This document shows positions 9,632 to 21,202 of a stretch of 64,000 bases of DNA, one piece after another; the stretch's first letter is position 1; every line of letters begins with the position of its first letter. The translations under genes and the position numbers were made by a program. Where the stretch lies: the NCBI GenBank assembly GCA_037576195.1, contig CM075102.1:25664745-25728744 (forward strand). Direction: 5' to 3'. Below the pieces are notes generated by a model. That model worked only from the letters and a program-made list of their open reading frames with translations, did not search any database and had not been told where the DNA came from. Origin of the DNA: Phytoseiulus persimilis. Its lineage: Eukaryota; Arthropoda; Arachnida; Mesostigmata; Phytoseiidae.

Positions 9632-11200
9632 TCAGCGGCAACTCTCGACAAAGAACGCCACGAACGCCACGACTAGTCCCCCGATCCATATGAGCATCGC
9701 CAAAGCTATGTCCCAAAAACGCAGTTTCTCCACTCGGTCGTAAATCGTTACCTGCTTGGAAAGCGTCCGAACTTTCCACCGAAGCAGATGTCTTCTCTTT
9801 ATTTGGTCGAAAACAGCCATGTCGAGCATCTGGTGTACGATTCGATTGAGCTTAGAAGTGAGAGGATGCCCCGGGGAGATGAGGAAGCCGGACACACGCT
9901 CAACCACAGCCTGCGAAGAAATGTCAACCAAATGTGTGTAATTGACAGTGTAGATGTCTGCGGAAGATAGAATACTGATCACGTTCGTGTCTTGGGCCGC
10001 GGTCAGAGCCACGCACTCTTCGCGGCTGCCATCGAACAATCTCCTCTTGAGTTTCGCTTCCGCCAGCAATCGTAGCACTTCAAGATTCGCATCAATCGTT
10101 ATCAGCGATGAAAGGAAGTCCTTGTCAAACACACAGACTCGGACTTGGCCCTCTCTCAGGAGTTTGTTGAGGTGGTCGATGGTGCTGAAATCGCTGTGCG
10201 CCAGGATGTTGAAGCTCGACAGCATCTTCCCGCGGAACACTTGACCGAACAGAATGGAGCCGGCGAACATCGCGACATAGGTTATGTTCCCGTGGCGTCG
10301 CCGAAAGACGACAGTCACATGCAGCATGCAGCCGATGACCAACATCAGCGACAAACCGAGGTTGCGAGCCTTGACGTTCACCACGCAGGTGTAAACGATG
10401 AGAACGATCAGGAGTCCAGTCCAGCAGTAGTGGTCGAAGATGTTGACGATACCAAAGCTTCCCATCCGGTGTGGGACGACTTTCTTCAGGACGAAACGGT
10501 TTTGGGCAAATGAGCTCACGCTCGTGTAGCCAACTTGAGCGAGACGTTCCGCGCTGAACACGTGCCGCGTCAGAACCAAGTCACCCTGTCTGGCTCGTAG
10601 TCGGAAAAATACTTCCTCCGATTCCTCTTTGGCGGGTTGATCCAAGTTGACATTGAGAATCACCGGAGGATGTCCTGTTAGAGCGAACACGATATCTCGG
10701 AACTCATCGAAGTCCCAGCAAATCGCTCGGCAAACAACGACCAGTCTCTCGATAGAGTCCATTTTCTCCAACTGCGACGACGCGTTCGAAGTCGATGAGG
10801 ACAAAGCCACGAGAGCTCTTTCGTCACATCTGCGATAGCCGCTCGGTATGTCCAAGTATCCTCGGTGGTAAGCCATCGCCACACAGCTGAGCAGTAGGGT
10901 GTCGCTACGGCTCAAGAAATCCATGAATTTCTCGTCCAGAAACACCCACCGGCTGAGCTGGATCCATTCAGCCTCCCTGGCCAGCAATCCGACTTCCTCG
11001 ACGCTGAGCGCTCGGTGCACGAACACCACGGTCCATCGTTTGAATATGAACTCGGCACGAATCAGGTTCACGACTCCGGAGACGTTCGAGAAAATCCGAA
11101 CCGCCTGGTCCTCGCCGAGCGCTTCCTCCGGAGGCTGGATATGAACCACATCGAAGGAAACGCTCCAGAGCAGAGTGAACACTCTCAGTAGGGTTCGCAT
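9632..11200 (-). CDS. Divergent ionotropic receptor (variant iGluR-like chemoreceptor)
   Basis: A single uninterrupted 522-codon frame starts with a signal peptide (MRTLLRVFTLLWSVSF). A region of about 240 residues follows that would hold the N-terminal and first ligand-lobe parts. Three closely spaced hydrophobic segments come next (about residues 257-276, 281-299 and 306-324: TM1, pore/TM2, TM3), then a second extracellular lobe of about 170 residues and a final membrane span at about 496-518 followed by a very short cytoplasmic tail. This order, and the RGKMLSSFNIL stretch after TM3, fit the IR branch of ionotropic glutamate receptors. IRs form odorant- or taste-gated cation channels in sensory neuron membranes. 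The first-lobe Arg that binds glutamate in true iGluRs is not evident, which is usual for divergent IRs. A poly(A) signal follows at 9532-9527. The gene is intronless. Confidence 0.85.
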   Translation of the reverse strand: MRTLLRVFTLLWSVSFDVVHIQPPEEALGEDQAVRIFSNVSGVVNLIRAEFIFKRWTVVFVHRALSVEEVGLLAREAEWIQLSRWVFLDEKFMDFLSRSDTLLLSCVAMAYHRGYLDIPSGYRRCDERALVALSSSTSNASSQLEKMDSIERLVVVCRAICWDFDEFRDIVFALTGHPPVILNVNLDQPAKEESEEVFFRLRARQGDLVLTRHVFSAERLAQVGYTSVSSFAQNRFVLKKVVPHRMGSFGIVNIFDHYCWTGLLIVLIVYTCVVNVKARNLGLSLMLVIGCMLHVTVVFRRRHGNITYVAMFAGSILFGQVFRGKMLSSFNILAHSDFSTIDHLNKLLREGQVRVCVFDKDFLSSLITIDANLEVLRLLAEAKLKRRLFDGSREECVALTAAQDTNVISILSSADIYTVNYTHLVDISSQAVVERVSGFLISPGHPLTSKLNRIVHQMLDMAVFDQIKRRHLLRWKVRTLSKQVTIYDRVEKLRFWDIALAMLIWIGGLVVAFVAFFVESCR

Positions 11201-11960
11201 TCTGTTTCTGGACAGAGGAGCCCGCAGCCGGGGAAACGCTCACTTCCGAGCCCGGGGTTCGGAAACATATGCGAGAGTGTATCCGTACGCGGGCAAACAT
11301 CATTGGCCCGATCGGAGCGTGAGGAAGCGCCATTTATCTCGTCGGGTAGTGTCGAGGTAATTCGAGCCCCGAGCTGAACATCACGCGAGAGCCGCAATTC
11401 CTGAATTTTATGGCGGCTCACTTCGCTGGAACCGACAGCCCATAGCGCAGCAGAACTGGGAATTCGGGAAACAACCCACCCATGGATGGAACGCTCCGTC
11501 TGCTGGACCATTGAACACCGGTGACCAGGGTCACCGGACAATAGTCAAAGACGAGCGTCTCCTTTGCCTCGCGCGCTCTGGAGTCTGATACATACATGAG
11601 TTTTATTCACATAGATGCATATTCAGCCTTTCGTATCAGGCGTGAGAGGTTCAGCAGTTCGATTTTGGTTTATGTCCCAGTCCTCCAGGATATTTTCTGT
11701 CCCTCGTGGAGTCCGAGATGGTACAGGACTTCATCTTCCTCAAAATCGATGTCGTCGCATTCGAAGATGAAGTGTTCCATCGTTTCCTCGGTCATCGAAA
11801 TCCACACTGATATTTCTGCAGCAGTAGTTCAAATGATACTTTGATATGCTCTCAAATCAAAAATTCTCAACTCAATTTTGGAAACGAATTGAGAAATTGC
11901 GTCTTCTGAAGAGCAATCGAAACAAAAACAGACCCGAAGAGTATCCACTGGCAGCTGAGT
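11201..11960. other. 5' flank of the IR gene, no gene seen
   Basis: No TATA box or clear initiator was recognised upstream of the IR start, and the short frames here carry no motif. Confidence 0.45.
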
Positions 11961-11989
11961 TATGACAAAAAAAAAAGGGGACCATGATC

Positions 11990-12810
11990 GTTCCTCAGCT
12001 TACAACGAACACCCTGTATATCTCCGGCCTCGAAACTCAGTTGCGATAGACTAAGGGCGTCAAAGTGCGAGTGCCGAGTGGAATAGCCGATGACGAGCTC
12101 CCGAAGTATCGCACTTCGCCTCGCGGATGATTCGGCGCTGACCGGGAATCTCCTGCGGAGACCCGGAGAAAGGCCTCAAAACACTGCCGGACTTAGAATG
12201 CGAAACGCAACTCCTGTTCGACCCGTATAAGAGTGCGCAAATCATGAAGTGCACGGAGAACGTTCAATATTCGGATTCGGATTTTTCAGCATCAAGTTCC
12301 TACAAATACCTGCGAGTAATGCTGTGCAGCGGAAGAAAAAGGTCAAGTAGCAACAGACATCATCAGATATAGAATCGCAATCATGAAGAAGCGTGTCCTT
12401 CCGGCAACTCCATGAATTCGAGGTTAGGACGATTCAATAGAGAGGGAGTGAACACTCCCGCGCTTGAACGCGGTGCAGAACCGATGATCTAGAAGAGACT
12501 CGGCCCTGATGAAGATGGCTCCCACGAGATGCTTCTCCACACTGAACGAATGTTTAAGGTATTGTGGAAGAATGAACTCCACAGCAACTGCATCAGATGT
12601 CCCCGGAGAACACGGGTCGCCGACCCGAAATTCGGGATACTTACAGTCAGTGGAGTCATGTTGAGATTTATTCGACTCCAGATGCGTTCCGGAAACCGAA
12701 GCCCTCGCTCCGGAAGACCGGTTGTTCAATCTGTGAAGAATCTGCCGTGCTCCAAAGCCCGAGCCCAGAAAGCTGGAACTGGAAAACCTCCTCTCAGCTC
12801 TGATAACGAA
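11990..12810 (+). pseudogene. Decayed non-LTR retrotransposon reverse transcriptase
   Basis: Three plus-strand frames together give the landmarks of a LINE-type reverse transcriptase. LYISGLETQLR, a stop, then TKGVKV (about 12016-12072) corresponds to the segment before the catalytic box. SIALRLADDSALTGN (12105-12149) holds the catalytic Asp pair as LADD (12120-12131), where the family has (Y/F)xDD. LLFDPYKSAQIM followed by SSSYKYLRVMLCSG (about 12206-12333) matches the FN-x-x-KS and YKYLGV segments that follow. Two frameshifts and at least one stop separate them, so the copy is dead. Runs of ten A at 11967-11976 and 13137-13146 flank the remnant, and the second could be a 3' tail. Clade (Jockey, CR1, R1) is not resolvable by eye. 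Confidence 0.6.
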
Positions 12811-13136
12811 CATTTGCCTGTCTCCAACTCACACGCATTGTTACGCCAGCAACCATTCGGGATCTGCTCGAAATTCCAGCTATTCGTCGACTGGTTGAAT
12901 CGAGAGCTTCAAGGCAAGGCGTCGATGATCCGATGGATCCGTGACCTGGACCCATCGACACTAGTAACCGTTCAGATGGATATCCATTGCCCAACTTCCC
13001 GAGCGCGTCAGTTCGTCCTGTTTCGAAAGCTGCCTTCACCTAACTTCAGCGACGAACACCCTATTAAGCTGATCTCTATGCAGTGTTCATATGAGATAAG
13101 TATTTTCCAGGATGAACGGACCGGTCCTCGGTTATG

Positions 13137-13146
13137 AAAAAAAAAA
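13137..13146 (+). repeat. A10 tract, possible LINE 3' tail
   Basis: Ten A follow GGTTATG. It lies downstream of the decayed reverse transcriptase in the same sense, as a retrotransposon tail would, but no target-site duplication was identified. Confidence 0.35.
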
Positions 13147-13149
13147 TTC

Positions 13150-16100
13150 ATCCATCGGCTCGCCGAGCTGTGTATCGCCGCGCCCTGGGGTTCCGCGGGG
13201 TGCCATTGTCATCAATGCCGAAATGTGCCGAGAAGTGTCGAATGAGGCCGAAGAGCGCCTTTCATCCCCTTCACCGTACTTCGGAGAAAATTTCGCCTCG
13301 GTCTGACCATAGCCTTCGACCCCACTCGGCACCTCCTCGTAGGGCCGCGGCTGCGGCTTCCAACGGCGCCTGGATGGCGGAAAAGTTTTACGTTCTCCGG
13401 GCCACAAGACTCTCCACGACGTCTGTATCGATGCCGCTCTTCGAATCGTCAGGCCTCTCAACGAGCCGAGCCCCAGCTCAAGTGGGATATCAAACTCTCT
13501 CCGCTGAGGTTGACAAATCCAGCACAATGACACTAGATGGGAGCGGAATATCCGTCCCTTCCATCCATCAGACTGGTCGTTGTTGAGGAGAGTGAAAACT
13601 AGGCTGGCCTCTCCGAAAACTTTGGATTCAAGAACAAAGAGGATCTTAGGGAGCCGCTATCTCCAAGGAGACACTTGACTTGTTTCAACAGGTTTCCAAG
13701 CGCTGTTCTCAGCGTCCATTGACGAACAGCTTCGCTCAGCACGTTCCGGAACGTGATTTCCACTGCCCTCCCCCTCAGCTACGACGGATACAACTTACTT
13801 TCCGTAGCCCCTCATGTCCTTGCGGCGATGCCCCCGTATGAAGATGACGGACGAAGCAGCGTATCGCCCGGGAGTATCCGAATCCGGGTCGGGTTCGGAT
13901 GGTATTTGAGCTCGTGCCCGACAAAGAGTTTTTGAAGATTATTCCGCTTCGATCTGACACCTGAGGCCCCTGGAGGTGATTACGAGGTCGATCCGACCAT
14001 ACTCTTCCGGGTCTAATCAGGCAGTATCATTAGATAACTGGGACAATAGTTCTGTGGGACAACCTCCGTCAGCCCCTAAAGTATGGTCCGATCGACCCGG
14101 AATCATCTTCGAGGAAAGAAAATGGATGGTCAGATCGCAATCATCTCCCATGGACTCCAATAAGTATGGACAGGCCGGGGGAACGTTCGCGAGGAAACGA
14201 TGTAGGATACGGAAACAAGGATGATGACACCCTTGCCCATTGCTTCGAAGTTATGCAAAACCAACTCCGTCCATGGGAGCGAATCCACCAAAAGCGGGAG
14301 TTGGGCATACTCCAGGTTGTTAGTGGGTTGCTACTTCAACAGTACTCTGCTGGGGCTGTGGCAACGTCCGCATTACGAATTTTTCTTTCTAGACTCCACA
14401 AAAAAAGACCACCACGGAGTCCGAAAAGTATGGCAACATCGAACTCAGGTGGTTGTTATGACTGGAAGTAATCACACAATCCATCGATTAGCGAGTTGTC
14501 CAACTAGTTGTGAAAGTCAACTCACCTGAGCATATGAGTAACATCAACTCGAAGGAACACTTCCCACAAGAAAAATACGTCACCAGAACAAATGACGGCC
14601 GAATCTCACAGGTCTCGGCGGCAAGGATCTCCTAATAGGCCTTTGGGAGGGGAATTCATGAAAGAAAATGTCGTTTGCGATTCGTGAGAGCCTGCGGAAG
14701 AAATTCACGGGGAGACACGAAACTATGCTCTAACGAAGTTACAGAGGTTGTCTGCTCGTGGCTGGCCCACGCTCCGGGGATCTTTTGACCGGTGGTTGGG
14801 ACATTTCGGATCTCTAGATGTAAACGGCAGATCTCCATGATACAAAGTCGTTTTGGAATCTTCTCGTGCTAGCGAGTCGAGCTTGAGAGGGAGGGACTGA
14901 ACACCGACTCTTCTAGAGTGGAGGGACCTGTCAGATCGGTGACACGCGAGGGTACACGAGGGACACCCTGACGCAGCTCGTCCATCTCGCACGTGGAACG
15001 CTATCGGGTTCGACCTCACGCTCCTCGAGGGCTCTAATGAACTTCGAGCGGTTCTATTGAGATCGATGTGAATTATCCTCACAGTTTTCATAGTCTCAGA
15101 TTATCCTCCAGGCGCAGTGTATTGACCAAGAGATTTTACCTATCCTCGCGGTAATATCCGAAGATGTCACTTTATTCCTCCGTACAGCCTAAAAACAGGA
15201 TAGCATCTGGTTCAGGTCCTCGTTTCGGGGCTCATGAGTGTTCCGCGGCAATATCTTGCTGGGCTCCTCCGGCCACGAATATAGGATGTTCCAGGACGCT
15301 CGAGTATCTAATCGAATGAACCGAGGCAGATGATTCCGCTCCCAGAGCTCAAGTTGCGAATCTTCAAACCACGGACGCGGTGCGTGAAGTTCGAACTTCT
15401 AGGAACCCTCGTCGATCAGCCGATGCGTGACGCTCCCGCGAGCGTTCTCGTGGCTCCAGTGGAGGCGTCTGTCAATCGCGGAAGCACATGGTTTCTCCGC
15501 GAATCGTCGCCGCCGCCGCTGCTGCGTCAACAGTGAGGAACACGCGCTTTGGAAGCGCGCAAAATATTGAAGGTCTTTTCGCGAGAAGCGAGGGAGGTCG
15601 TCGTCCTCGCAATGTCATCTGCGTTCTGCCAGAACGGGCTGGAAAGATCCCAATTTCAACTTAGTACGTCTTCTGTACTGGCGGTTGCGAATTCGCAGCA
15701 ACGTATTCGCTCGAGCTGCGTGGCTGAAAGAACCCGCAATGGAATAAAACCCAGTCTGGAGAGTTCATGCTCTGACAGTGATACTGGCGACGCTCAATTT
15801 TCTCAAAAACGCAACGGGCGAACATTTGACGTAGCTTCCTAGCAGGCAAGGTCGCATTACGGCCCGATGTGATGACTGGATAATGGCCCGAAGGCGTGGA
15901 TCAGACCGCGGTTGCCAAAAGGCCATCTATCCGCTACATGACTTCTCTTCGCGGTCAAGAACTCCACAGAGGCAAGACTTCATTCATAACAAGCTTGGTT
16001 GAATATTTTTTTCGCTTCAAAAACTCGAATTGCTTGTCCGACGGCAGCCGATGCCTACAAACAAACGGAAGTCAAATTCCGAAGGTCAAAGCCTCCAGTC

Positions 16101-19100
16101 CACAGCCTCGTTGAAAAACTGCAGTCTGAGGGTCTGATAACCGTTCATCGTTCAAGCTATCGCGAACCTGAAGATTTCGGTGGTAACGACGAACTCAGAT
16201 TTCACACCGATTCAAAGTAAGATTCATTCTCGAAGCGCAGTTAACGTTTTCGTTTGCGAGAGGGTGTGGCTTGCACCCGAAATTCTGGCTTGGGTAATTC
16301 CACGCTGCTCGATGTTGTGTAATGGCCGCAAGCTTCTCCTGTCAAACTGATAGTGAGTTCGGGAGCAAGGGGTTGTTGCGCTCGTGGATCAGAGTGAGAA
16401 GGAGTGGTGAATGCACAGGCACTCCAGTAATTATTGGATGTTATAACAGTTCAGATGCGAGGAATCAAACGTGGATGAGTGACTGAAAATGAGAAAAACC
16501 GTTCCTGAAGATTTTCAGAATCTATCCCTGTGTACATTTAAAGCCGTTGATCTCGAATTCTCCCATGCTCATTCCGATGAGGACGGACAGGGAAAGTACC
16601 TGGTATGGAATGATTGGTATTCCGTTGTTTGCTCAACACTCCGCAGTTTCCCACTGGTTTTACAAGTACAAAGTAGGGAAAACTGAGCAGTCGGGTAGCC
16701 CCAGAACTGGACTGCCGTTTTCGGACCAATCATAGTGAGAGAGTACCGTTCGAATGAGCCTCGGAGTTTTGGAGATCTGTCTACGTTCCCGGAGATCGAT
16801 TCTGCGGGCTACTCTCGAAGAATTATCGGTGGCCTTGGGATGAATGTCCTATGTGCGACCTCTATATGATTTCGAGAACTCGCGAAACCTGATTCTTCGA
16901 GATCTAGTTTCCGTTTTGTCTGATTCGGAGTTTCCCTATCAGACCCCGCCGCCTCTGAGATCGAAAGAACTTGCGATTCTAGGTAGAAGAGGTTTTCGGG
17001 CTGAGCTTCGAGCAGCATCTTGAGTCTTCGGGAAGTCCACACCGAGAATGGGGACTCACAGCATCTCACGACGGGGAACTCTACGAGGCGAAGTGATACA
17101 GCGTTTCGATTTCGACGCAGAGTATCTCCAGACCTCTGGGTGGCAGCAGAAACGGAAAGTTTGGTACTTTTGGGCGGTGAACTCGAAGACCTCTCTCAGA
17201 GGGTATCGAGATCTTCCGAGCTGAAAAAGTTTCGAGGGATCGCCCGAAGGGGAACCACGTGGATGAGGTTCTTCGGTACCGAATACCGATGAAACCTGAG
17301 CTGAAACCAGAAATGCCAGATGAGATGAGCCGATACACAACGGAACAACCAAGGGGACCTCTATTTGATACTTCGCTCTACGGATTTCAGGGCGTGTGAT
17401 TTGAGGGAAAGCTGGAAAACCAATCTAGGGAGCATCGTTCTCCTGGAACGTTCACCGTCATATCGAAGAATGAGAGTAGCGTTCGAGCTGCCTGGGATGG
17501 GGACGAGGAACCCATTTTATGGAGCAATTCACGGCCGTGACTTAACATTGAAGATTCCTCCACAAATAACAGAATGTGTTTTTCGAAAACCAAGAGCTCT
17601 AAGCGAAGTACACTGGAACTTCCATTCCTATACAAAAGAAAGACGAGGATCGCCTTCGCCATCACCACCTTCACTGTCGTCAGTATTATTTTCACTTGAT
17701 TCATCTGAGTTTGTCACGACACTGTTTTCAGTGTCATAGCGTCCGTGGTCGCGGGAAGGTGAAGCTCAAGCTTGTGAGTCTGAAGCAAATAAATCGCTAT
17801 GGAGCGTCTAATTCGGCGTTCGCAGATCTTTCGACGTTGTCAGCGGTGGCGGCGTCGGCGGCGGCCTCTCCAAGGTCGTTATTCGGATCGACACGCCAGA
17901 CTTAACGTAAAAATAAAACATTGTCAAGGGCTGCAAAACGCTTATCTTCCGACGCCGCAGCGCTCAAATGCATCTCATACACCGGATCGCAGAAGGACCA
18001 GCGTCTGTGGCTCTCGGGTTGCTCGTTTCATTCTTCTAGGGCAGGCTGTCGGTGGTATCGAGAGCATATCAGTGGAACGGATGCGTCAGGCTGTTCTGTA
18101 TTTTCAGCGACGGCGATCAATCCGAAGTATTCTCGAATTGTTCGATGAAGTTCCAATCCACTTGTCTCACCGCTTCGGAGGCAGGCGCTCATCAGCTTAA
18201 GGATAGCGACGTATCGAGTTCCGGGCCGTTCAAAAGTGGCGTCACCTACAGCTTCCCTCTTCGTTGACACTGTTTGCTCGATACCCTCCTCAGCCGTTCG
18301 CTTGCGCTCCGCCAGTCCGAACTCGGCTAGCAGACCGCCCACACTGCTAAAGACAGTCTTCATTCGGAATTTATCGATTCGGATAATTTCCCGTTCCGGC
18401 CTGATGTTTGGATGCCTATCCGAACTGTCGTGACAAAATCGACCAGCCGAGTTTGAGCAGCTAGGGTACAGAGAATCGGAGCTATAAACATTTGAGCGGC
18501 TGCTGCCATCAGACGACTTCTCTTATTTTCCTCGCTCGGACTCCCCTTCGAATACCCCTCGTACAAGTCACCTCCTTCGTTGAGCGGATGCCTTGGCAGC
18601 GCTCGTGAGCTGAAGCTGCCCAACAACAAGAATAAATCAGGAAAGATTCTTAACGATCGGAGCCTCTCGCAGAAGAGCCGAAATAGCAAAGCAACGAAGA
18701 AGCTTCAGAAACCTCAACTCCCGGATCGGAACAATTCGGCACTGAGTCGACAGCAACTCTCCGACCAAGACACTTGTGCCCCAATTGAATAACACGGAGC
18801 GAGCAATTCTCTCCCGATGGTTTCATCTCTAGCGACCAGTTTTCGGAAACCCCTCTCGCTCGTTTCGATCGAGAGCCGTTAATGATGACGGCGAAACGCA
18901 ACCCGAGGAAAATCCGTTCGACCACTTGTCTGTCGACGCGGTAAGTAAGACGGATGACAAGTCGGTTCGCGTGCCCTGTTCGGAAACGTGCCCAACAATC
19001 ATTCAGCCACCAGCGTGACTGCAACGCGCGCCAGGCAGCTCCCGGGAGTTTATTGTAGTTTCTCATATTCATATCGTGGCCTTCTCTGACTCAAGTACCG

Positions 19101-20030
19101 GTGCAAGAGTCGTTTAGCGAGTCTTTCGGGATATTGACACCGAAAATAACGAGCAACGATCTCATTTGCAAATCCTACAGGCTTAACGAACGGTTCTGGC
19201 TACCGAAACCAACATTCAATGAGTTGGGGATAAACATGCCGAGGAGGCACTGGCGGAACAGACACGTCGTCCCGAAGTGGAGCTTATGGGATTCCTCGCT
19301 GAGCCGCTGAAAAGCCACCGTGCTGTTCGCGTATCACCGAACCCCGTTCTAGGTTCCGACTTTCAATCGGCCCGCTCGAGCTGAAGATAGAGGAGAGTTT
19401 CAAACAAAGGAACAAAGCACGGCCCACCCCTCGGGAGCCTCCAATCGAGTCGAAGAAAATCGTCGCGGAAATCAGTTCTCGTCAGATCGAATATTTGTCA
19501 AATTTCGGGAGCCGTGTCGCTCCGAGCGTTCTGTTGCTCGGAGTTCGAGTGAAGTTCCGCAGAAGCTCATTCATGAGCGTCGGAAGAATCACCAACCGGT
19601 AGGGCGCGTCGGGGAAGATGACACACTGCGTCACGCCAGTACCGTAGGAGCCGTCTGGTAAACTTGGTTCTCCACTCGACCGTTCAGAAACGACATCAGG
19701 AGACTCACTTCCTTCATTCCTATCTCGGTCTTTGTATGATTATTTACCAGTACGGGGTCCTGCATGTGTTTTTGTGGCGAGTTTCTCTCTGAGGCACGCT
19801 TCCTCTCTGTCGCCCTGACGATACGATCGGCTGAGTCTATCACAAATCCAGACCGAACCTCCATATGCTGCTCGAAAGGACTGGGCGTCCCATGTGTGTC
19901 CTGGCGTAAATTGGAGTCGACTTAGGTTGTGATAGCGCTCGGCTCGCCAGAGTGGGGAGACGAGTCGGCAGAAGTCCGCAGGAACGCGTGTGTGAAGTGT
20001 AGTGGTGCTTTACAACGGGTTATTATCGGA
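13150..20030. other. No assigned gene; mosaic of protein-like fragments
   Basis: No long gene is supported. Fragments that read somewhat like protein include minus 14723-15091 (starting MKTVRIIHIDLNRTARSSLE), plus 15612-15842 and minus 16809-17069. There is a run of minus frames from 17387 to 19072, some with hydrophobic stretches such as ILVFLLYRNG. They carry stops and frame changes and no motif I can name. Decayed retrotransposon or receptor genes are the likeliest source, given the neighbours on the left. Confidence 0.4.
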
Positions 20031-20033
20031 GCT

Positions 20034-20039
20034 ATATAG
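20034..20039 (+). promoter_or_regulatory. Possible TATA box (TATATA)
   Basis: GAGCTATATAGACTC is a good TATA match in otherwise balanced sequence. The plus-strand frames downstream (20149-20541, 20385-20541 from an ATG, 20469-20975) are open but lack a recognised domain, so the target gene is uncertain. Confidence 0.25.
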
Positions 20040-21133
20040 ACTCTCGAGCCGGAGAGCAACTGACATCTAAGGACGCTCGATTGGGAGGCTTGCTGCCACC
20101 GGGTCACCCCTTCGCCCTCACTCGACGTCTGAACGTTTCTCTGGTCGGTTGGTTCGACAGATCCGGCACCCCCAACGACCGAGAGGCTTCATTCAGCCCC
20201 GCTCCGCGTTCATAGAGCAGCGACTCCAAGAAGCAGCTGATACATTTGTGTCTCGTTACGCGGATTGCTGTGGGACTTCAATCGAACGAAGCGGTCGACC
20301 GGGCGAACAACGGGATGGAGCGACCGACGAGCGGAAGAAACACGCCGGTCGACTCCACGAAACGTACGTCGTGATACTTCGACGAATGACAGCTGTTTTA
20401 TTCCACGCTTGTCGGAGGAGTACCGACGCCTGCAACTCCGCCGTTGTCATCGGCGACGATGACATCCATTGGAAAATCATATGTCATTCCCAGCTTCATT
20501 ATCTGGATCACCTCGTCTCCATTACGATTTCGATCTACTGAAGGTCCCCAGACCTGGGTCAACGGTCCCACGGGAGCGCGAATCGCTATTTTTAGCGCTC
20601 ACTTCGGGTGTTTCGTTTCCCAGTCAACTCTGGGTCAGCATCGGACGGCAACGACTGCGTACAAGAACTTCTGTTGCACATTCATTGAACTCTCTTGTCA
20701 AGAACATTTGTTCTTGCTCCTACATATTTTTACGACCCGAACGCTCAGTCAGCTGGGTGAGTGACTATCTGTCTTTCCATCTTTCATATCGGTCTGAACA
20801 GAAGTGGCACGCTTATTCCCATGGCCCGCCGCTAATAGAGCGGTGCTTTAGGAAACTTGGAAGCAAGGCCAACACCTTGAAGAACTGCAGTGTTTCGGTC
20901 TGCGTCGTCGCTCACAAAGGCGAACGAGAAGAATTACGCCAAACACTGATGTATAATTACACGTCTTCACTGTAGTCGAGCGAAATCTCCCGATACTCTA
21001 TCAATGCCTCGACAGACTGATGGACCGGGTCCAATATTTTTTCCAGTGAAAAACCTTCGGAATCCTGTCGTGAGTCTCATGCATAAACGCAAGAGTGTGT
21101 TTGTCTGTGTTAACCCTGTCTCCTTTTCCGCAG

Positions 21134-21202
21134 GAGTCCGCAGCCAACAGACTGTTCAAGCGGGCAGTCAGTCTGCTGAGGCGATTTAGAAATTCAGAAT
21201 AA
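21134..21202 (+). CDS. Possible short terminal exon
   Basis: A long pyrimidine stretch ending CTCCTTTTCCGCAG (AG at 21132-21133) is followed by a phase-0 frame of 22 codons, ESAANRLFKRAVSLLRRF and four more residues, then TAA. The stop overlaps an AATAAA hexamer at 21198-21203. Upstream exons would lie in 20.1-21.0 kb, where the plus frame ending at 20975 is protein-like but not linked by a good donor. No family is recognised. Confidence 0.25.
   Translation, partial: ESAANRLFKRAVSLLRRFRNSE

Noticed and set aside
15549-15842. Minus-strand NADDIARTTTS resembling an RT catalytic box, and an overlapping plus ORF
   Set aside because: Neither is flanked by other RT landmarks, the surrounding minus frame stops soon after, and the plus frame is equally plausible. 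Not enough to call.
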